DNA of 64,000 nt, from positions 1,260,688 to 1,324,687 of the forward strand of contig NZ_SNYF01000005.1 of assembly GCF_004362805.1 (NCBI RefSeq), given 5' to 3'. Source of the stretch: Algoriphagus boseongensis. Its GTDB lineage: Bacteria > Bacteroidota > Bacteroidia > Cytophagales > Cyclobacteriaceae. Both the position numbers and the translations under genes were made by a program. The notes beneath the pieces were generated by a model that was not told the DNA's origin, searched no databases, and saw only the letters and a list, made by a program, of their open reading frames with translations. How positions within the stretch are numbered: the first letter of the stretch is position 1; each line of letters opens with the position of its first letter. Below, in pieces: positions 36,971 through 45,463 of the stretch.

Positions 36971-37348
36971 ATGAACCCATTTCAGTCCGTCTATGAGCTG
37001 ATTGGTGAGGAGAAAATTCAGCAACTCACCTTCCACTTTTATCAAGAAGTGGAAAAGAACGAGGCCTTGAGAAAACTCTACCCCGAAAAAGACCTCAAAC
37101 CAGCGGAAAGAAGGCTTTTTTTGTTCCTGCTTCAGGTTTTTGGCGGACCTCAGACTTATTCAGAAGAACGGGGCCATCCTAGACTTAGACTCAGACATAT
37201 GCAATGGGCGATCGATCCGGATCTTCGAGATCATTGGCTTAATTCCATGTTTTCTGCTTTGGATAATTTGAATCTAGATCCCAATGTAAAGGAATTGATG
37301 ATGGGCTATTTCATCAAAGTGGCTAACCATATGATCAATCAGGAATAA
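36971..37348 (+). CDS. Group II truncated haemoglobin
   Basis: A 125-residue 2-on-2 globin. The proximal (F8) His is His76 in RLRLRHMQWA. Tyr24 in FHFYQEV fits position B10, and Trp89 in RDHWLNSM is the conserved G8 Trp of group II (trHbO). FGGPQTYSEERGHPRL is the characteristic loop before the F helix. Group II proteins bind O2, NO or sulfide and serve oxidative or nitrosative defence. The gene lies between nfeD and plsC (1 bp to plsC), an arrangement without clear functional link. Confidence 0.93.
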   Translation: MNPFQSVYELIGEEKIQQLTFHFYQEVEKNEALRKLYPEKDLKPAERRLFLFLLQVFGGPQTYSEERGHPRLRLRHMQWAIDPDLRDHWLNSMFSALDNLNLDPNVKELMMGYFIKVANHMINQE

Positions 37349-37349
37349 G

Positions 37350-38102
37350 ATGAGAAAGAAAATCTACACCTCTTATTCTGGAGTTTTATTCGCCTTGAGT
37401 TTTCTGGTGATTTTTCCCTTTTTTCTAGTCTGCATTTGGGTGCCTGGCTGGAAAAAATTTGGCAGAAAAATCAACCGATATTGGGCCAAAACCTATTTCA
37501 ACCTGATTTTTTTACCTGTTAAAATGGATATCCGAGCCAAATTGGAAAAAGGCAAACCCTATATTTTTCTTGCCAATCACTTTAGCTATTTGGATGTAGC
37601 TATGATGGGATTTGTTCCTGGAGACGTGCTTTTCGTCGGTAAAGCTTCCATCAGAAAGGCTCCACTTTTTGGCTACTATTTCAAAAAACTGCACATAGCC
37701 GTAGACAGAGATCGGGTAAAAAGCAGAGCTGAAACCGTTCGGCGGGCTGGAGAAGCTCTGGAAAACGGAAGTGGGATTGTTCTTTTCCCCGAAGGAGGTA
37801 TCTACACCAAAAACCCTCCGTTCATGGTTCCTTTTAAATTAGGGGCTTTTCGATTGGCTATTGAGAAACAAATCCCAATAATTCCGGTCACCTTGTCCTA
37901 TAATTATCTAATTTTACCCGACGATGGGAAATTACTTCTCCATCGTAAAGCGGCCAAAATGGTCATTCATGAGCCGATATTCCCAAAAGATTTTGGTTCG
38001 GAAGAGGAGCTGAGTAATCAGTGTTTTGAAGTAATTCAAAATCAACTTCTTCTGGATAACGGCTTAAAAGAAAATACTTTTCAAAAAACTGTCGAACAGT
38101 GA
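37350..38102 (+). CDS. 1-acyl-glycerol-3-phosphate acyltransferase (PlsC family)
   Basis: A 250-residue membrane-associated acyltransferase with an N-terminal transmembrane helix (about 10-33). Motif I is ANHFSYLD (His77, Asp82), motif III is LFPEGGIY (145-152), and motif IV is IIPVTLSYN. PlsC transfers an acyl chain to lysophosphatidic acid in phospholipid synthesis; the specific lyso-lipid is not shown by sequence. Its stop TGA overlaps the GTG start of gatC by four bases (GTGA), indicating translational coupling. Confidence 0.9.
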   Translation: MRKKIYTSYSGVLFALSFLVIFPFFLVCIWVPGWKKFGRKINRYWAKTYFNLIFLPVKMDIRAKLEKGKPYIFLANHFSYLDVAMMGFVPGDVLFVGKASIRKAPLFGYYFKKLHIAVDRDRVKSRAETVRRAGEALENGSGIVLFPEGGIYTKNPPFMVPFKLGAFRLAIEKQIPIIPVTLSYNYLILPDDGKLLLHRKAAKMVIHEPIFPKDFGSEEELSNQCFEVIQNQLLLDNGLKENTFQKTVEQ

Positions 38103-38386
38103 AAATCGATAAAGAATCAATTAAAAAAATTGCGCATTTGGCAAGGCTGGAATTTGACGAAAATTCCGCTGAGAAAATGTCAAAAGACATGTCCAAAATT
38201 CTCGATTGGGTGGAGCAGCTCAATGAAGTGGATACCTCCAATGTGGAACCCTTAACGACCATGTCTTCCGAGGTAAATGACATGCGAGAAGACAAAGTTG
38301 GAACGCATATGAGCCATGATGAAGCGCTTAAAAACGCTCCAAAGAGAGATTCTGACTATTTCAGAGTGCCAAAGGTATTGGAATAA
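38099..38386 (+). CDS. gatC: Asp/Glu-tRNA amidotransferase subunit C
   Basis: A 95-residue GatC, the small subunit that links GatA and GatB in the enzyme converting Glu-tRNA(Gln) and Asp-tRNA(Asn). The family pattern IKKIAHLARLEFDENSAEK, then SKILDWVEQLNEVDTSNVEP, is clear. The start codon is GTG at 38099, overlapping the plsC stop, and the reading frame begins exactly where the family N-terminus is expected. gatA and gatB are not in this window. A strongly coupled plsC-gatC pair is common in this phylum (recollection). Confidence 0.93.
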   Translation: MKIDKESIKKIAHLARLEFDENSAEKMSKDMSKILDWVEQLNEVDTSNVEPLTTMSSEVNDMREDKVGTHMSHDEALKNAPKRDSDYFRVPKVLE

Positions 38387-38388
38387 TA

Positions 38389-41154
38389 ATGAGTCAAAAA
38401 TCTGTTTTTACCAGTTCTTTAGGATTTGGAATAGCCCTCTTGCTCTTAGTGACGGGAGGGCTTTTTGCCGCCTATTCTTTTTGGCTTCACCCAAATTCCT
38501 ACCCCAGCTTCACCACCGCTACTTTTTTGGATACAGTAGCAGTGCCATTTACTGAAGTCTCTTTGGGGAATCTTTCTATCCCAATTGAATTGGACAATTT
38601 CATTGTTTTTCAGGAATTCAAAGCAATCGCGCCTGCCTTTACCATTCTCGAATCCTACCTATTTGGGATCGCTTTTTTCTTGGTTGCTGTCACTGCGCTG
38701 ACTTCATTTTCCTATTTCCAGAAATTCCCATTTCTAGGCACTGGACTAGGATGGATTGTTTTACTGACTCTTTCCAATGTAAATGGATTAAACATCGGAG
38801 GCCCAAGTTCCAATTACCCTTTACTGATTTTGATTTCGGGATCTCTTATTCCTGTGATCTATTTTCATGTTTGGAAAACTCAGGCACGCTTTTTTGTGAG
38901 ATGGCTTAGCATTCTATTGCCCTTTTTGGGCTCCATTTTGGCCTTAATCAAATTAAGCCCGGTAGAAAATCCAGGGCTTTATCTGGCAGAACAAGCAATT
39001 GTCCCCGCCTTGGGTTTTGCCTTGGCCTGGATATTTTGGCAAGGACATGCCATTCTATCCGGTATTTATGTGCTTCTCGCCAAAGCAAACCAAAACCTAA
39101 GCACCAAAATCTCGATTCAGATCACCATTTTAGGAGTGATTTATTTCCTATTGTTGATTGGATTGCTTTTGGATTTAAAAGGCGAAGTCAATATCCCCTT
39201 TCCGATCTTTTCCCCTCTCTTCCTGGTCATCCCGATAGGAGTTTTAGGCTGGTTTTCTACCAATCAAAAGATTCTTCAAGAGCCCAATTTAGCTGCTAGC
39301 CCTTCAAAAATCCGGCTTCTCTATATTCTGGGATTCGCTGTTTTGCTTTGGCTTTTAGGCAAAATTCAAATCTCAGCAAATCAGCCAGCCAAAGAAATGG
39401 TCAAACACCTTTTGGTTTATTCTCAAATGGCGTTTTCCTTATTTTTCTTCATCTACTTAATAAGTAATTTTTTGAATGTGATGAATACTGGTAAAGCTGT
39501 TCATCGGATTCTTTTTAAGCCTTATTCTCTACCCTATTATCACTTGAGAATCGGAGGAATAATCGGAACCTTGGTGATTACTATCTATTTGGAGGCCATT
39601 ATTGCTGCGCAATTTAACTCACTCACTACCAATACGCTAGGCGACTACTATTACCAAACTGGTAAAAAGCTAGAAGCGAGTATTCTATATGAAAACAGTT
39701 GGGATCAATACCGCTACAATCCCAAGGCAAAGTTCCTGACTGCACAACTTCTTTTCGAACTTAATCAACCTACTCTAGCCAAGGAGCATTTAGAGCAAAG
39801 CTTCTCTGAGGCTCCACAAGTGGACAATATCCTTTTGCTTTGTGATCGATTAAACAGGGAGAATAAACCCTTTGAGGTGATTTATTACCTAGAAAGGGGT
39901 CTTAAGTTTTTCCCTGAAAACCCCTACCTAAGTAATAATCTCGCACTCTTCTACACCTTGACTCAGAAGTTTGACGAGGCAAAATCAATCCTGGAAAGTA
40001 AGGCTAGCTCAGATCCTGTTGCAGGTTCAAATTGGATTGCGCTTCAATCCAAACTTGGTTTGGAAGTGAATCTTTCAGAATCTGAAAGTGATTTCATTTC
40101 ACAAATCAACCAATTGGCGGCCATTCGAAAAAGCGGTAAAACCCCTGAATCAAGCCTTACCGAATCCTTAAAAGCTCAAGTAAACAAGGCCACTTCTCCC
40201 ATGCTGATTAATGCGGCTTGGAGAAACCTGATCACTGAAAGGAATAATGAAGATCCTACTCAGGATTTAAAGAATTTGGATTCTTTGGCTAGGATGCCCG
40301 AAATGTTGGATTACACCATGCAGCTTCAGGAATCTGCATCCTTAAGAAGTCTGGGTGCCGGCCGAGTGATGGAAGCAGTGAAGAACCTAAATGGTTTGGC
40401 CTTTAGAAATCCAGGAGATGCCGCCTATTACCTTCAGCTTACTGCTAAAATTCAAGCACAAAACCTTGATTTTGAAAAAGCTGGAAAGGATTTGATTGTG
40501 GCTGAGCAGAAGGGATTCCAAGCTTTTAATCCAAGTTTGCTTTCTATTCTGGAATTGGGAGGATTTGAAGAAGATGCAAATCGAATCAAAGACAAATTCA
40601 ACATAGCAAGAATTCCAATCTCAGTTTCTGATTCTCTGATTTTAAAAGATTTCAACAAACTTCTTCCAGAAAAAGCATTTGAGAATTGGAAATCCATTGC
40701 TTCTGAACCTATAAAACCCGAATTGGCTTTTCAACTTTTGGCCCAAAAAGCTCATGGATTGACGCGTTCCCAGCTTCAGGAAATTGGGGCAATTCTAAAA
40801 GGTAAGACAGATCGGGATATCGAGCTTCAAGAATTTCTTTCCAATCCGGATTGGGCCAATAAGGAATCCTTGTTGGCATTCACAAAATTCCTAGGGGTAA
40901 GTGAGGAATTGACTGCAAATCCGTATTTCACCCCTTTGGTTCTGAGTGCAGCTGATCGGGTCAGCGATCCACTTGGCCAATATGAAACCATCAACGCAGC
41001 GAGTGATTTCAACCGAGACCCTTTGCTTTGGATCAGAAAAGTTCAGGCAGCCAAGCGGATTGGATTGGACAATTATGCCGCTGCAGCCATCCAAGAAATG
41101 AGCACTTGGATGACTTGGGATGAAATTGAAAAACTCCAAATGGAGAACTATTAG
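38389..41154 (+). CDS. Polytopic membrane protein with C-terminal TPR domain
   Basis: A 921-residue protein of unknown function. The N-terminal ~400 residues contain about eleven hydrophobic segments (for example about 12-30, 90-110, 118-136, 150-168, 235-255 and 395-412). The rest is soluble and helical with degenerate TPR repeats, such as DYYYQTGKKLEASILYENSW and NPYLSNNLALFYTLTQKFDE. The TPR part should face the periplasm or cytoplasm and recruit partners. It starts 2 bp after gatC. No enzymatic motif is visible. A scaffolding or envelope-assembly role is possible but unproven. Confidence 0.7.
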   Translation: MSQKSVFTSSLGFGIALLLLVTGGLFAAYSFWLHPNSYPSFTTATFLDTVAVPFTEVSLGNLSIPIELDNFIVFQEFKAIAPAFTILESYLFGIAFFLVAVTALTSFSYFQKFPFLGTGLGWIVLLTLSNVNGLNIGGPSSNYPLLILISGSLIPVIYFHVWKTQARFFVRWLSILLPFLGSILALIKLSPVENPGLYLAEQAIVPALGFALAWIFWQGHAILSGIYVLLAKANQNLSTKISIQITILGVIYFLLLIGLLLDLKGEVNIPFPIFSPLFLVIPIGVLGWFSTNQKILQEPNLAASPSKIRLLYILGFAVLLWLLGKIQISANQPAKEMVKHLLVYSQMAFSLFFFIYLISNFLNVMNTGKAVHRILFKPYSLPYYHLRIGGIIGTLVITIYLEAIIAAQFNSLTTNTLGDYYYQTGKKLEASILYENSWDQYRYNPKAKFLTAQLLFELNQPTLAKEHLEQSFSEAPQVDNILLLCDRLNRENKPFEVIYYLERGLKFFPENPYLSNNLALFYTLTQKFDEAKSILESKASSDPVAGSNWIALQSKLGLEVNLSESESDFISQINQLAAIRKSGKTPESSLTESLKAQVNKATSPMLINAAWRNLITERNNEDPTQDLKNLDSLARMPEMLDYTMQLQESASLRSLGAGRVMEAVKNLNGLAFRNPGDAAYYLQLTAKIQAQNLDFEKAGKDLIVAEQKGFQAFNPSLLSILELGGFEEDANRIKDKFNIARIPISVSDSLILKDFNKLLPEKAFENWKSIASEPIKPELAFQLLAQKAHGLTRSQLQEIGAILKGKTDRDIELQEFLSNPDWANKESLLAFTKFLGVSEELTANPYFTPLVLSAADRVSDPLGQYETINAASDFNRDPLLWIRKVQAAKRIGLDNYAAAAIQEMSTWMTWDEIEKLQMENY

Positions 41155-41223
41155 GAGATTTCCTCGTATTTTTCCACATTAGACTTTCGAAAAACTAAAC
41201 CACTAACCTAGCCTCCTCTTTCT

Positions 41224-41940
41224 ATGAGCAGAGTAATTGAAACCCACGAAATCAACAAAACCTACAAAATGGGCTCTGAAATTATCCAAGCCCTGAAATC
41301 AGTAAGTATCAATGTGGACCGTGGAGAATATGTAGCTTTTATGGGACCTTCAGGTTCCGGAAAATCAACCCTGATGAATATCATCGGATGTTTGGACTCC
41401 CCTACCTCAGGAACTTATATCCTTGCAGGAAAAGACGTCAGCGATATGAGTGAAAATGAGTTGGCTGAAATCAGAAACAAGGAAATCGGATTCGTATTCC
41501 AGACTTTCAACCTTTTACCCAGAGCAACTTGCCTGGAAAATGTCGCCTTACCTCTAGTTTATGCTGGATACAGCAGAGCAGAGCGAGAGGAAATGGCTTT
41601 TAAGGCTTTGGAAAACGTCGGTCTTGGTGATCGAACTAAGCACAGACCTAATGAACTTTCCGGTGGTCAAAGACAAAGAGTGGCCATTGCCAGAGCTTTG
41701 GTAAATGACCCAAGTATCATCCTTGCGGATGAACCTACTGGTAACTTGGATTCCAAAACTTCTCACGATATCATGGAGCTTTTTCATGAACTGCATTCCA
41801 AAGGCAATACCATCATCATGGTAACTCACGAAGACGACATTGCACATTATGCACATAGAATCGTCAGACTCCGGGATGGTTTGGTGGAGACAGACAAATT
41901 AAATCCGAATCCAACCCGCGGAGTAGCTGCTCACGTTTGA
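41224..41940 (+). CDS. ABC transporter ATP-binding protein (LolD/MacB type)
   Basis: A 238-residue ATPase with Walker [10 protein letters not shown] (41-49), Q-loop VFQTFNLL, signature LSGGQ (145-149), Walker B IILADE (165-170) and the following PTGNLD, typical of the MacB/LolD/FtsE branch. Such ATPases drive MacB-like or LolCDE-like permeases that extract lipoproteins or export peptides. No permease gene lies next to it here, so its partner must be elsewhere. It follows the TPR protein by 69 bp and precedes the adenosyltransferase gene by 61 bp. Confidence 0.93.
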   Translation: MSRVIETHEINKTYKMGSEIIQALKSVSINVDRGEYVAFMGPSGSGKSTLMNIIGCLDSPTSGTYILAGKDVSDMSENELAEIRNKEIGFVFQTFNLLPRATCLENVALPLVYAGYSRAEREEMAFKALENVGLGDRTKHRPNELSGGQRQRVAIARALVNDPSIILADEPTGNLDSKTSHDIMELFHELHSKGNTIIMVTHEDDIAHYAHRIVRLRDGLVETDKLNPNPTRGVAAHV

Positions 41941-42001
41941 TTTTATCCCCTTTTTATCAAAATAGATTCTTATTTTTGCTTGAGATTGACTCGAGGAAGA
42001 A

Positions 42002-42550
42002 ATGAAAATCTATACTAAAACCGGAGATCAGGGAATCACTTCACTTTTGGGAGGTACCCGTGTTCCTAAATCAGACTTAAGAATTGATGCTTACGGAACG
42101 ATCGACGAGTTAAATTCCTACATGGGACTCTTGAGAGATCAGGAGGTAAATGAAAAAAGAGCAGATTTTCTGAAGGAAATTCAGGATCGCCTATTCACAA
42201 TTGGAGCAGAATTAGCTACAGTTCCGGGTAAAGACAAAGTCAAAAAGCCAGACCTTCATACGGAAGATGTAGAAGTTTTAGAACAGGAAATGGACATCAT
42301 GGATGCACAATTACCCGCATTGCAGGCATTTATTCTTCCTGGTGGACATCAGTCAGTGTCTTTCGCTCATTTAGCCAGAACAGTCTGCAGAAGAGCAGAA
42401 AGGATCGTGGTTGAACTTGCTTCTTATGAACCTGTGAACGATTTAATCATCCAATATTTAAATAGACTTTCCGATTACCTTTTTGTCTTGGGTCGAAAAA
42501 TGGCTCAAGAACTCAATGTGGAAGAGGTCACCTGGAAGCCAAGACTTTAA
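42002..42550 (+). CDS. Cob(I)alamin adenosyltransferase (PduO type)
   Basis: A 182-residue PduO-type ATR, which transfers adenosyl from ATP to cob(I)alamin. The N-terminal YTKTGDQGITSLLGG is the nucleotide-binding motif, DAYGTIDELNSYMGL follows, and AHLARTVCRRAERIVVEL carries the conserved Arg/Glu of the cobalamin site. Length is normal for the family. The ilvE gene starts 62 bp downstream, and the pair is probably co-transcribed by position only. Confidence 0.95.
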   Translation: MKIYTKTGDQGITSLLGGTRVPKSDLRIDAYGTIDELNSYMGLLRDQEVNEKRADFLKEIQDRLFTIGAELATVPGKDKVKKPDLHTEDVEVLEQEMDIMDAQLPALQAFILPGGHQSVSFAHLARTVCRRAERIVVELASYEPVNDLIIQYLNRLSDYLFVLGRKMAQELNVEEVTWKPRL

Positions 42551-42611
42551 TCCCGCTCAATATCCTAAAATAATTCCCTTTACCGGCTACAGTGCCTCAG
42601 ATACCAAGAAA

Positions 42612-43679
42612 ATGAAAACTTCATTAGCTATTCCGGTTAAAAAGATCGCAAAATCAAAGCTCCCGGAAATCAATTTTTCAAATTTAGCCTTTGGCAAAGT
42701 GATTTCTGATCACATGTTTGTTGCCGATTACGTCAATGGGGAATGGACCGATTTACGTATCGAACCTTATGCCTCTCTCCAGCTTGATCCTGCAAACGCG
42801 GCACTTCATTATGGACAATCCATTTTTGAAGGAATGAAAGCCTACAAAAATGAAAAGGGTGAAATTTTGATTTTCAGAGGGGATGCCAATGCCAGAAGAA
42901 TGAATGAATCAGCTGCCAGAATGTGCATGCCTGAAATTCCTGAAGAGATCTTTATGGAAGGACTCCTTCAATTGGTGGATTTGGATAGAAATTGGGTTCC
43001 TACCGGAAAAGGTTCAAGCTTATACATCCGTCCATTCATGTTTGCTATGGACAACTACATTGGGGTAAAACCATCTGATACTTACAAATTCATCATTTTC
43101 ACCTGCCCAGTTGGTGCCTATTACAGTAAGCCAGTCAATGTGAAAGTTGAAACCAAGTGGACAAGAGCAACGGAAGGAGGAACAGGAGCTGCAAAAACTG
43201 CAGGTAATTATGCCGCTTCTCTTTATCCTGCCTTGCAGGCGCAAAAGGCGGGATACGATCAATTACTTTGGACAGACGGAAAGTCTCACAGTAAAATCGA
43301 AGAAAGCGGGACCATGAATGTGATGTTTGACATCAACGGAACCTTGGTTACTGCACCTACTCATACTGGAACTATCCTTAAAGGGATCACCCGAGATTCA
43401 GTTTTACAATTGGCAAAAGATTGGGGAAAGCCAGTTGAAGAAAGATTTTTGACCGTCTCTGAACTGGTTGAGGCCATTGAAAATGGAACTTTGAAAGAAG
43501 CTTTTGGTACTGGAACTGCAGCTACAATCGCCCATATTGCTAAAATCAATATTGAAGGAAAAGACTACACCATGCCTTCAAAAGGCCCAGAAGCTTTCTC
43601 CCACAAGGTCTTGGCAGAATTGGATGGCATCAAATACGGAGAAATTGAAGATCCTCACCATTGGATCGTAAAAATTTAA
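42612..43679 (+). CDS. ilvE: Branched-chain amino acid aminotransferase
   Basis: The ATG at 42612 gives a 355-residue PLP enzyme. A start at 42483 would overlap the adenosyltransferase gene out of frame and adds an implausible extension. Family features are HYGQSIFEGMKAYK, DANARRMNESAARM, the PLP lysine in GTGAAKTAGNYAAS (Lys195), and EESGTMNVMF before GTLVTAP. It has the type found in mitochondria and many Bacteroidota rather than the shorter enterobacterial IlvE. It catalyses the last step of leucine, isoleucine and valine synthesis and the first of their breakdown. A hairpin terminator follows. Confidence 0.95.
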   Translation: MKTSLAIPVKKIAKSKLPEINFSNLAFGKVISDHMFVADYVNGEWTDLRIEPYASLQLDPANAALHYGQSIFEGMKAYKNEKGEILIFRGDANARRMNESAARMCMPEIPEEIFMEGLLQLVDLDRNWVPTGKGSSLYIRPFMFAMDNYIGVKPSDTYKFIIFTCPVGAYYSKPVNVKVETKWTRATEGGTGAAKTAGNYAASLYPALQAQKAGYDQLLWTDGKSHSKIEESGTMNVMFDINGTLVTAPTHTGTILKGITRDSVLQLAKDWGKPVEERFLTVSELVEAIENGTLKEAFGTGTAATIAHIAKINIEGKDYTMPSKGPEAFSHKVLAELDGIKYGEIEDPHHWIVKI

Positions 43680-43688
43680 TTGAATAAG

Positions 43689-43712
43689 CGGGAAGGAAAC
43701 TTCCCGTTTTTC
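43689..43712 (+). terminator. Rho-independent terminator of ilvE
   Basis: CGGGAAG-GAAA-CTTCCCG (43689-43706), a 7-bp stem with a GAAA tetraloop followed by TTTTTC, lies 9 bp after the ilvE stop. Confidence 0.88.
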
Positions 43713-43725
43713 TTTTATTTAGGCT

Positions 43726-44238
43726 ATGGCAAAAACGATTCAAGCACTTTGCTTTCTATTTTTTCTCACCTCAACCATTTCCTTGGCTCAATCCAAGGAC
43801 TTTTTATTGCTTAAAAGAGGAGGAAATCAGAAAACCCAAATCCGCTATTATGTCGGGGAAGACCTGACTTATAAAAGCAAAAAGCTTGACTATTTTGTGA
43901 CAGATAGAATTGTCGAATTCGACAAAGACTTCATCTATTTGACTGAAAATATTCTAAGCCCCGATGACCTTGTGGAAATTGATATCCGGAACAAAGATCC
44001 CAGAAATCGCACTCTGAGGAATTTGTCGTCTTTATTTTTGGGCTCAGGGATATTACTGATCGGAGTAGAAACAATCAACAGTATTTACCAAGACGAAAAA
44101 TTTCAAATAGATGGAGGCGTAGCCACAGTTTCGGGCATTTTAGTCGGCACTGGATTGGCTATGCTTCCGCTTCGATACAAGACATTCAAACAGGGGAATG
44201 GAAACCGTGCGCAAATCATTCTGATGCGCTTGGATTAA
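43726..44238 (+). CDS. Hypothetical exported protein
   Basis: A 170-residue protein with a signal peptide (CFLFFLTSTISLAQ, about 1-22). A basic region (LLKRGGNQKTQIRYYVGEDLTY) follows, then two hydrophobic stretches (about 98-110 and 130-148). No domain is recognised. Proteins of this look are common next to prfB-like genes in Bacteroidota (recollection). It stands between the ilvE terminator and prfB. Confidence 0.6.
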   Translation: MAKTIQALCFLFFLTSTISLAQSKDFLLLKRGGNQKTQIRYYVGEDLTYKSKKLDYFVTDRIVEFDKDFIYLTENILSPDDLVEIDIRNKDPRNRTLRNLSSLFLGSGILLIGVETINSIYQDEKFQIDGGVATVSGILVGTGLAMLPLRYKTFKQGNGNRAQIILMRLD

Positions 44239-44304
44239 TTGAGGAAAGCTGGTAAAAGCGCATTTTTTTTCGGACTTTTGCAACCTAAATTTTCAACTAG
44301 ACAG

Positions 44305-45412
44305 ATGACTTCAGAACAACTGAAAGACTTGAAAGCCCGTACTTCGGCTTTGAGGAGGTATCTTTGACTACGATCGGAAGAAATTAGAAATCCAAGATCT
44401 AGAGGCCGTTTCGGCCCAGCCAGACTTCTGGAATAACCCAGAAGAGGCAGAAAAAACCATGAAGCAAATCCAAGCTCGAAAGACTTGGACCAGTGATTTT
44501 GAAAACCTGGATAAAATTATTCAGGACCTTGAGGTATTGTACGACTTCTACAGCATAGAAGAAGTGACCGAAGAGGAAATCAAGGCTGAATACCTGAAGG
44601 CAAAAAATACCGTGGAAGCATTGGAATTAAAGAAAATGCTTTCCGCAGAGGAAGATCAACTCAATGCGGTTTTGGAAATCAATCCAGGTGCAGGTGGTAC
44701 AGAAAGTAACGACTGGGCCTCAATCCTCATGCGTATGTATATCATGTGGGGAGAAAAAAACGGCTACAAAGTAAGAGAAGTAGACGTTCAGCCTGGGGAA
44801 GTTGCGGGTATCAAATCAGCTACTTTGGAGTTTGAAGGACCTTTGGCCTACGGTTTCTTGAAATCCGAAACAGGAGTTCACCGCTTGGTAAGAATTTCAC
44901 CCTTTGACTCAGGAGGAAGAAGACATACGTCCTTTGCTTCGGTATATGCATACCCGGAAGTGGACGACTCGATTGAGATCGAAATCAATCCGGCCGATGT
45001 GGAACTGCATACTTCCCGTTCAGGAGGTGCCGGAGGTCAGAACGTAAACAAGGTGGAAACCAAAGTTCAGCTGACCCACAAGCCAACCGGTATCGTGGTG
45101 GTTTGTCAGGTTGAGCGTTCTCAGCTAGCCAACCGGGAGAAAGCCATGCAGATGCTAAAATCCCGACTCTATCAGATGGAGTTGGAAAAAAGAAATGCGG
45201 AAATCGCCAAAATTGAATCCTCGAAACTTCGGGTAGATTTCGGTTCTCAGATCCGAAACTATGTCCTTCATCCCTACAAGTTGGTGAAAGACAACCGAAC
45301 CGGTTATGAGACTTCAGACGCTCAAAGTGTATTGGACGGAGGTTTGAATGAATTCATGAAAGCCTTCCTTCTGGCCCAAAGCGAAGAAGAAGCCAATAAG
45401 GATCAAAATTAA
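44305..45412 (+). CDS. prfB: Peptide chain release factor 2, programmed +1 frameshift
   Basis: RF2 recognises UGA and UAA stops. The gene is split: frame 1 runs from ATG 44305 to CTT 44362-44364, followed by in-frame TGA (44365-44367). Shifting +1 to GAC (44366) continues in the next frame to 45412, giving 368 residues, close to the E. coli length. Downstream features are the SPF anticodon-like motif in [11 protein letters not shown] and the catalytic GGQ in [11 protein letters not shown]. Autoregulation is expected: low RF2 slows termination at the UGA and raises frameshifting. A simple ATG-only reading would wrongly start at an internal methionine (44459). Confidence 0.97.
44353..44368 (+). 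promoter_or_regulatory. prfB frameshift signal
   Basis: AGGAGG (44353-44358) followed by TAT-CTT-TGA-C reproduces the known prfB programmed-frameshift cassette: an internal Shine-Dalgarno-like stimulator, the CTT slippery codon and a weak TGA-C stop. Slippage occurs at 44362-44365. The element is notable in a phylum where normal ribosome binding sites rarely show such a strong SD. Confidence 0.95.
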
Positions 45413-45417
45413 CTCAG

Positions 45418-45442
45418 AGGCCGGATGAAATTCCGGCCTTTT
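45418..45442 (+). terminator. Rho-independent terminator of prfB
   Basis: AGGCCGGA-TGAAAT-TCCGGCCT (45418-45439), an 8-bp stem followed by TTG, begins 5 bp after the prfB stop. It overlaps the first codons of an upstream start for the MFS gene, which argues for the later ATG (45464) as the true start. Confidence 0.8.
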
Positions 45443-45463
45443 GTATTGAACTTTACCTATTCC

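Noticed and set aside
42483..42611. Upstream extension of ilvE overlapping the adenosyltransferase gene
   Set aside because: The extension is in another frame over a conserved protein and has no family counterpart; ATG 42612 matches the usual N-terminus.
44305..44367. prfB as a pseudogene because of the internal TGA
   Set aside because: The TGA is embedded in the complete programmed-frameshift cassette and the downstream frame is intact, so this is normal regulation.
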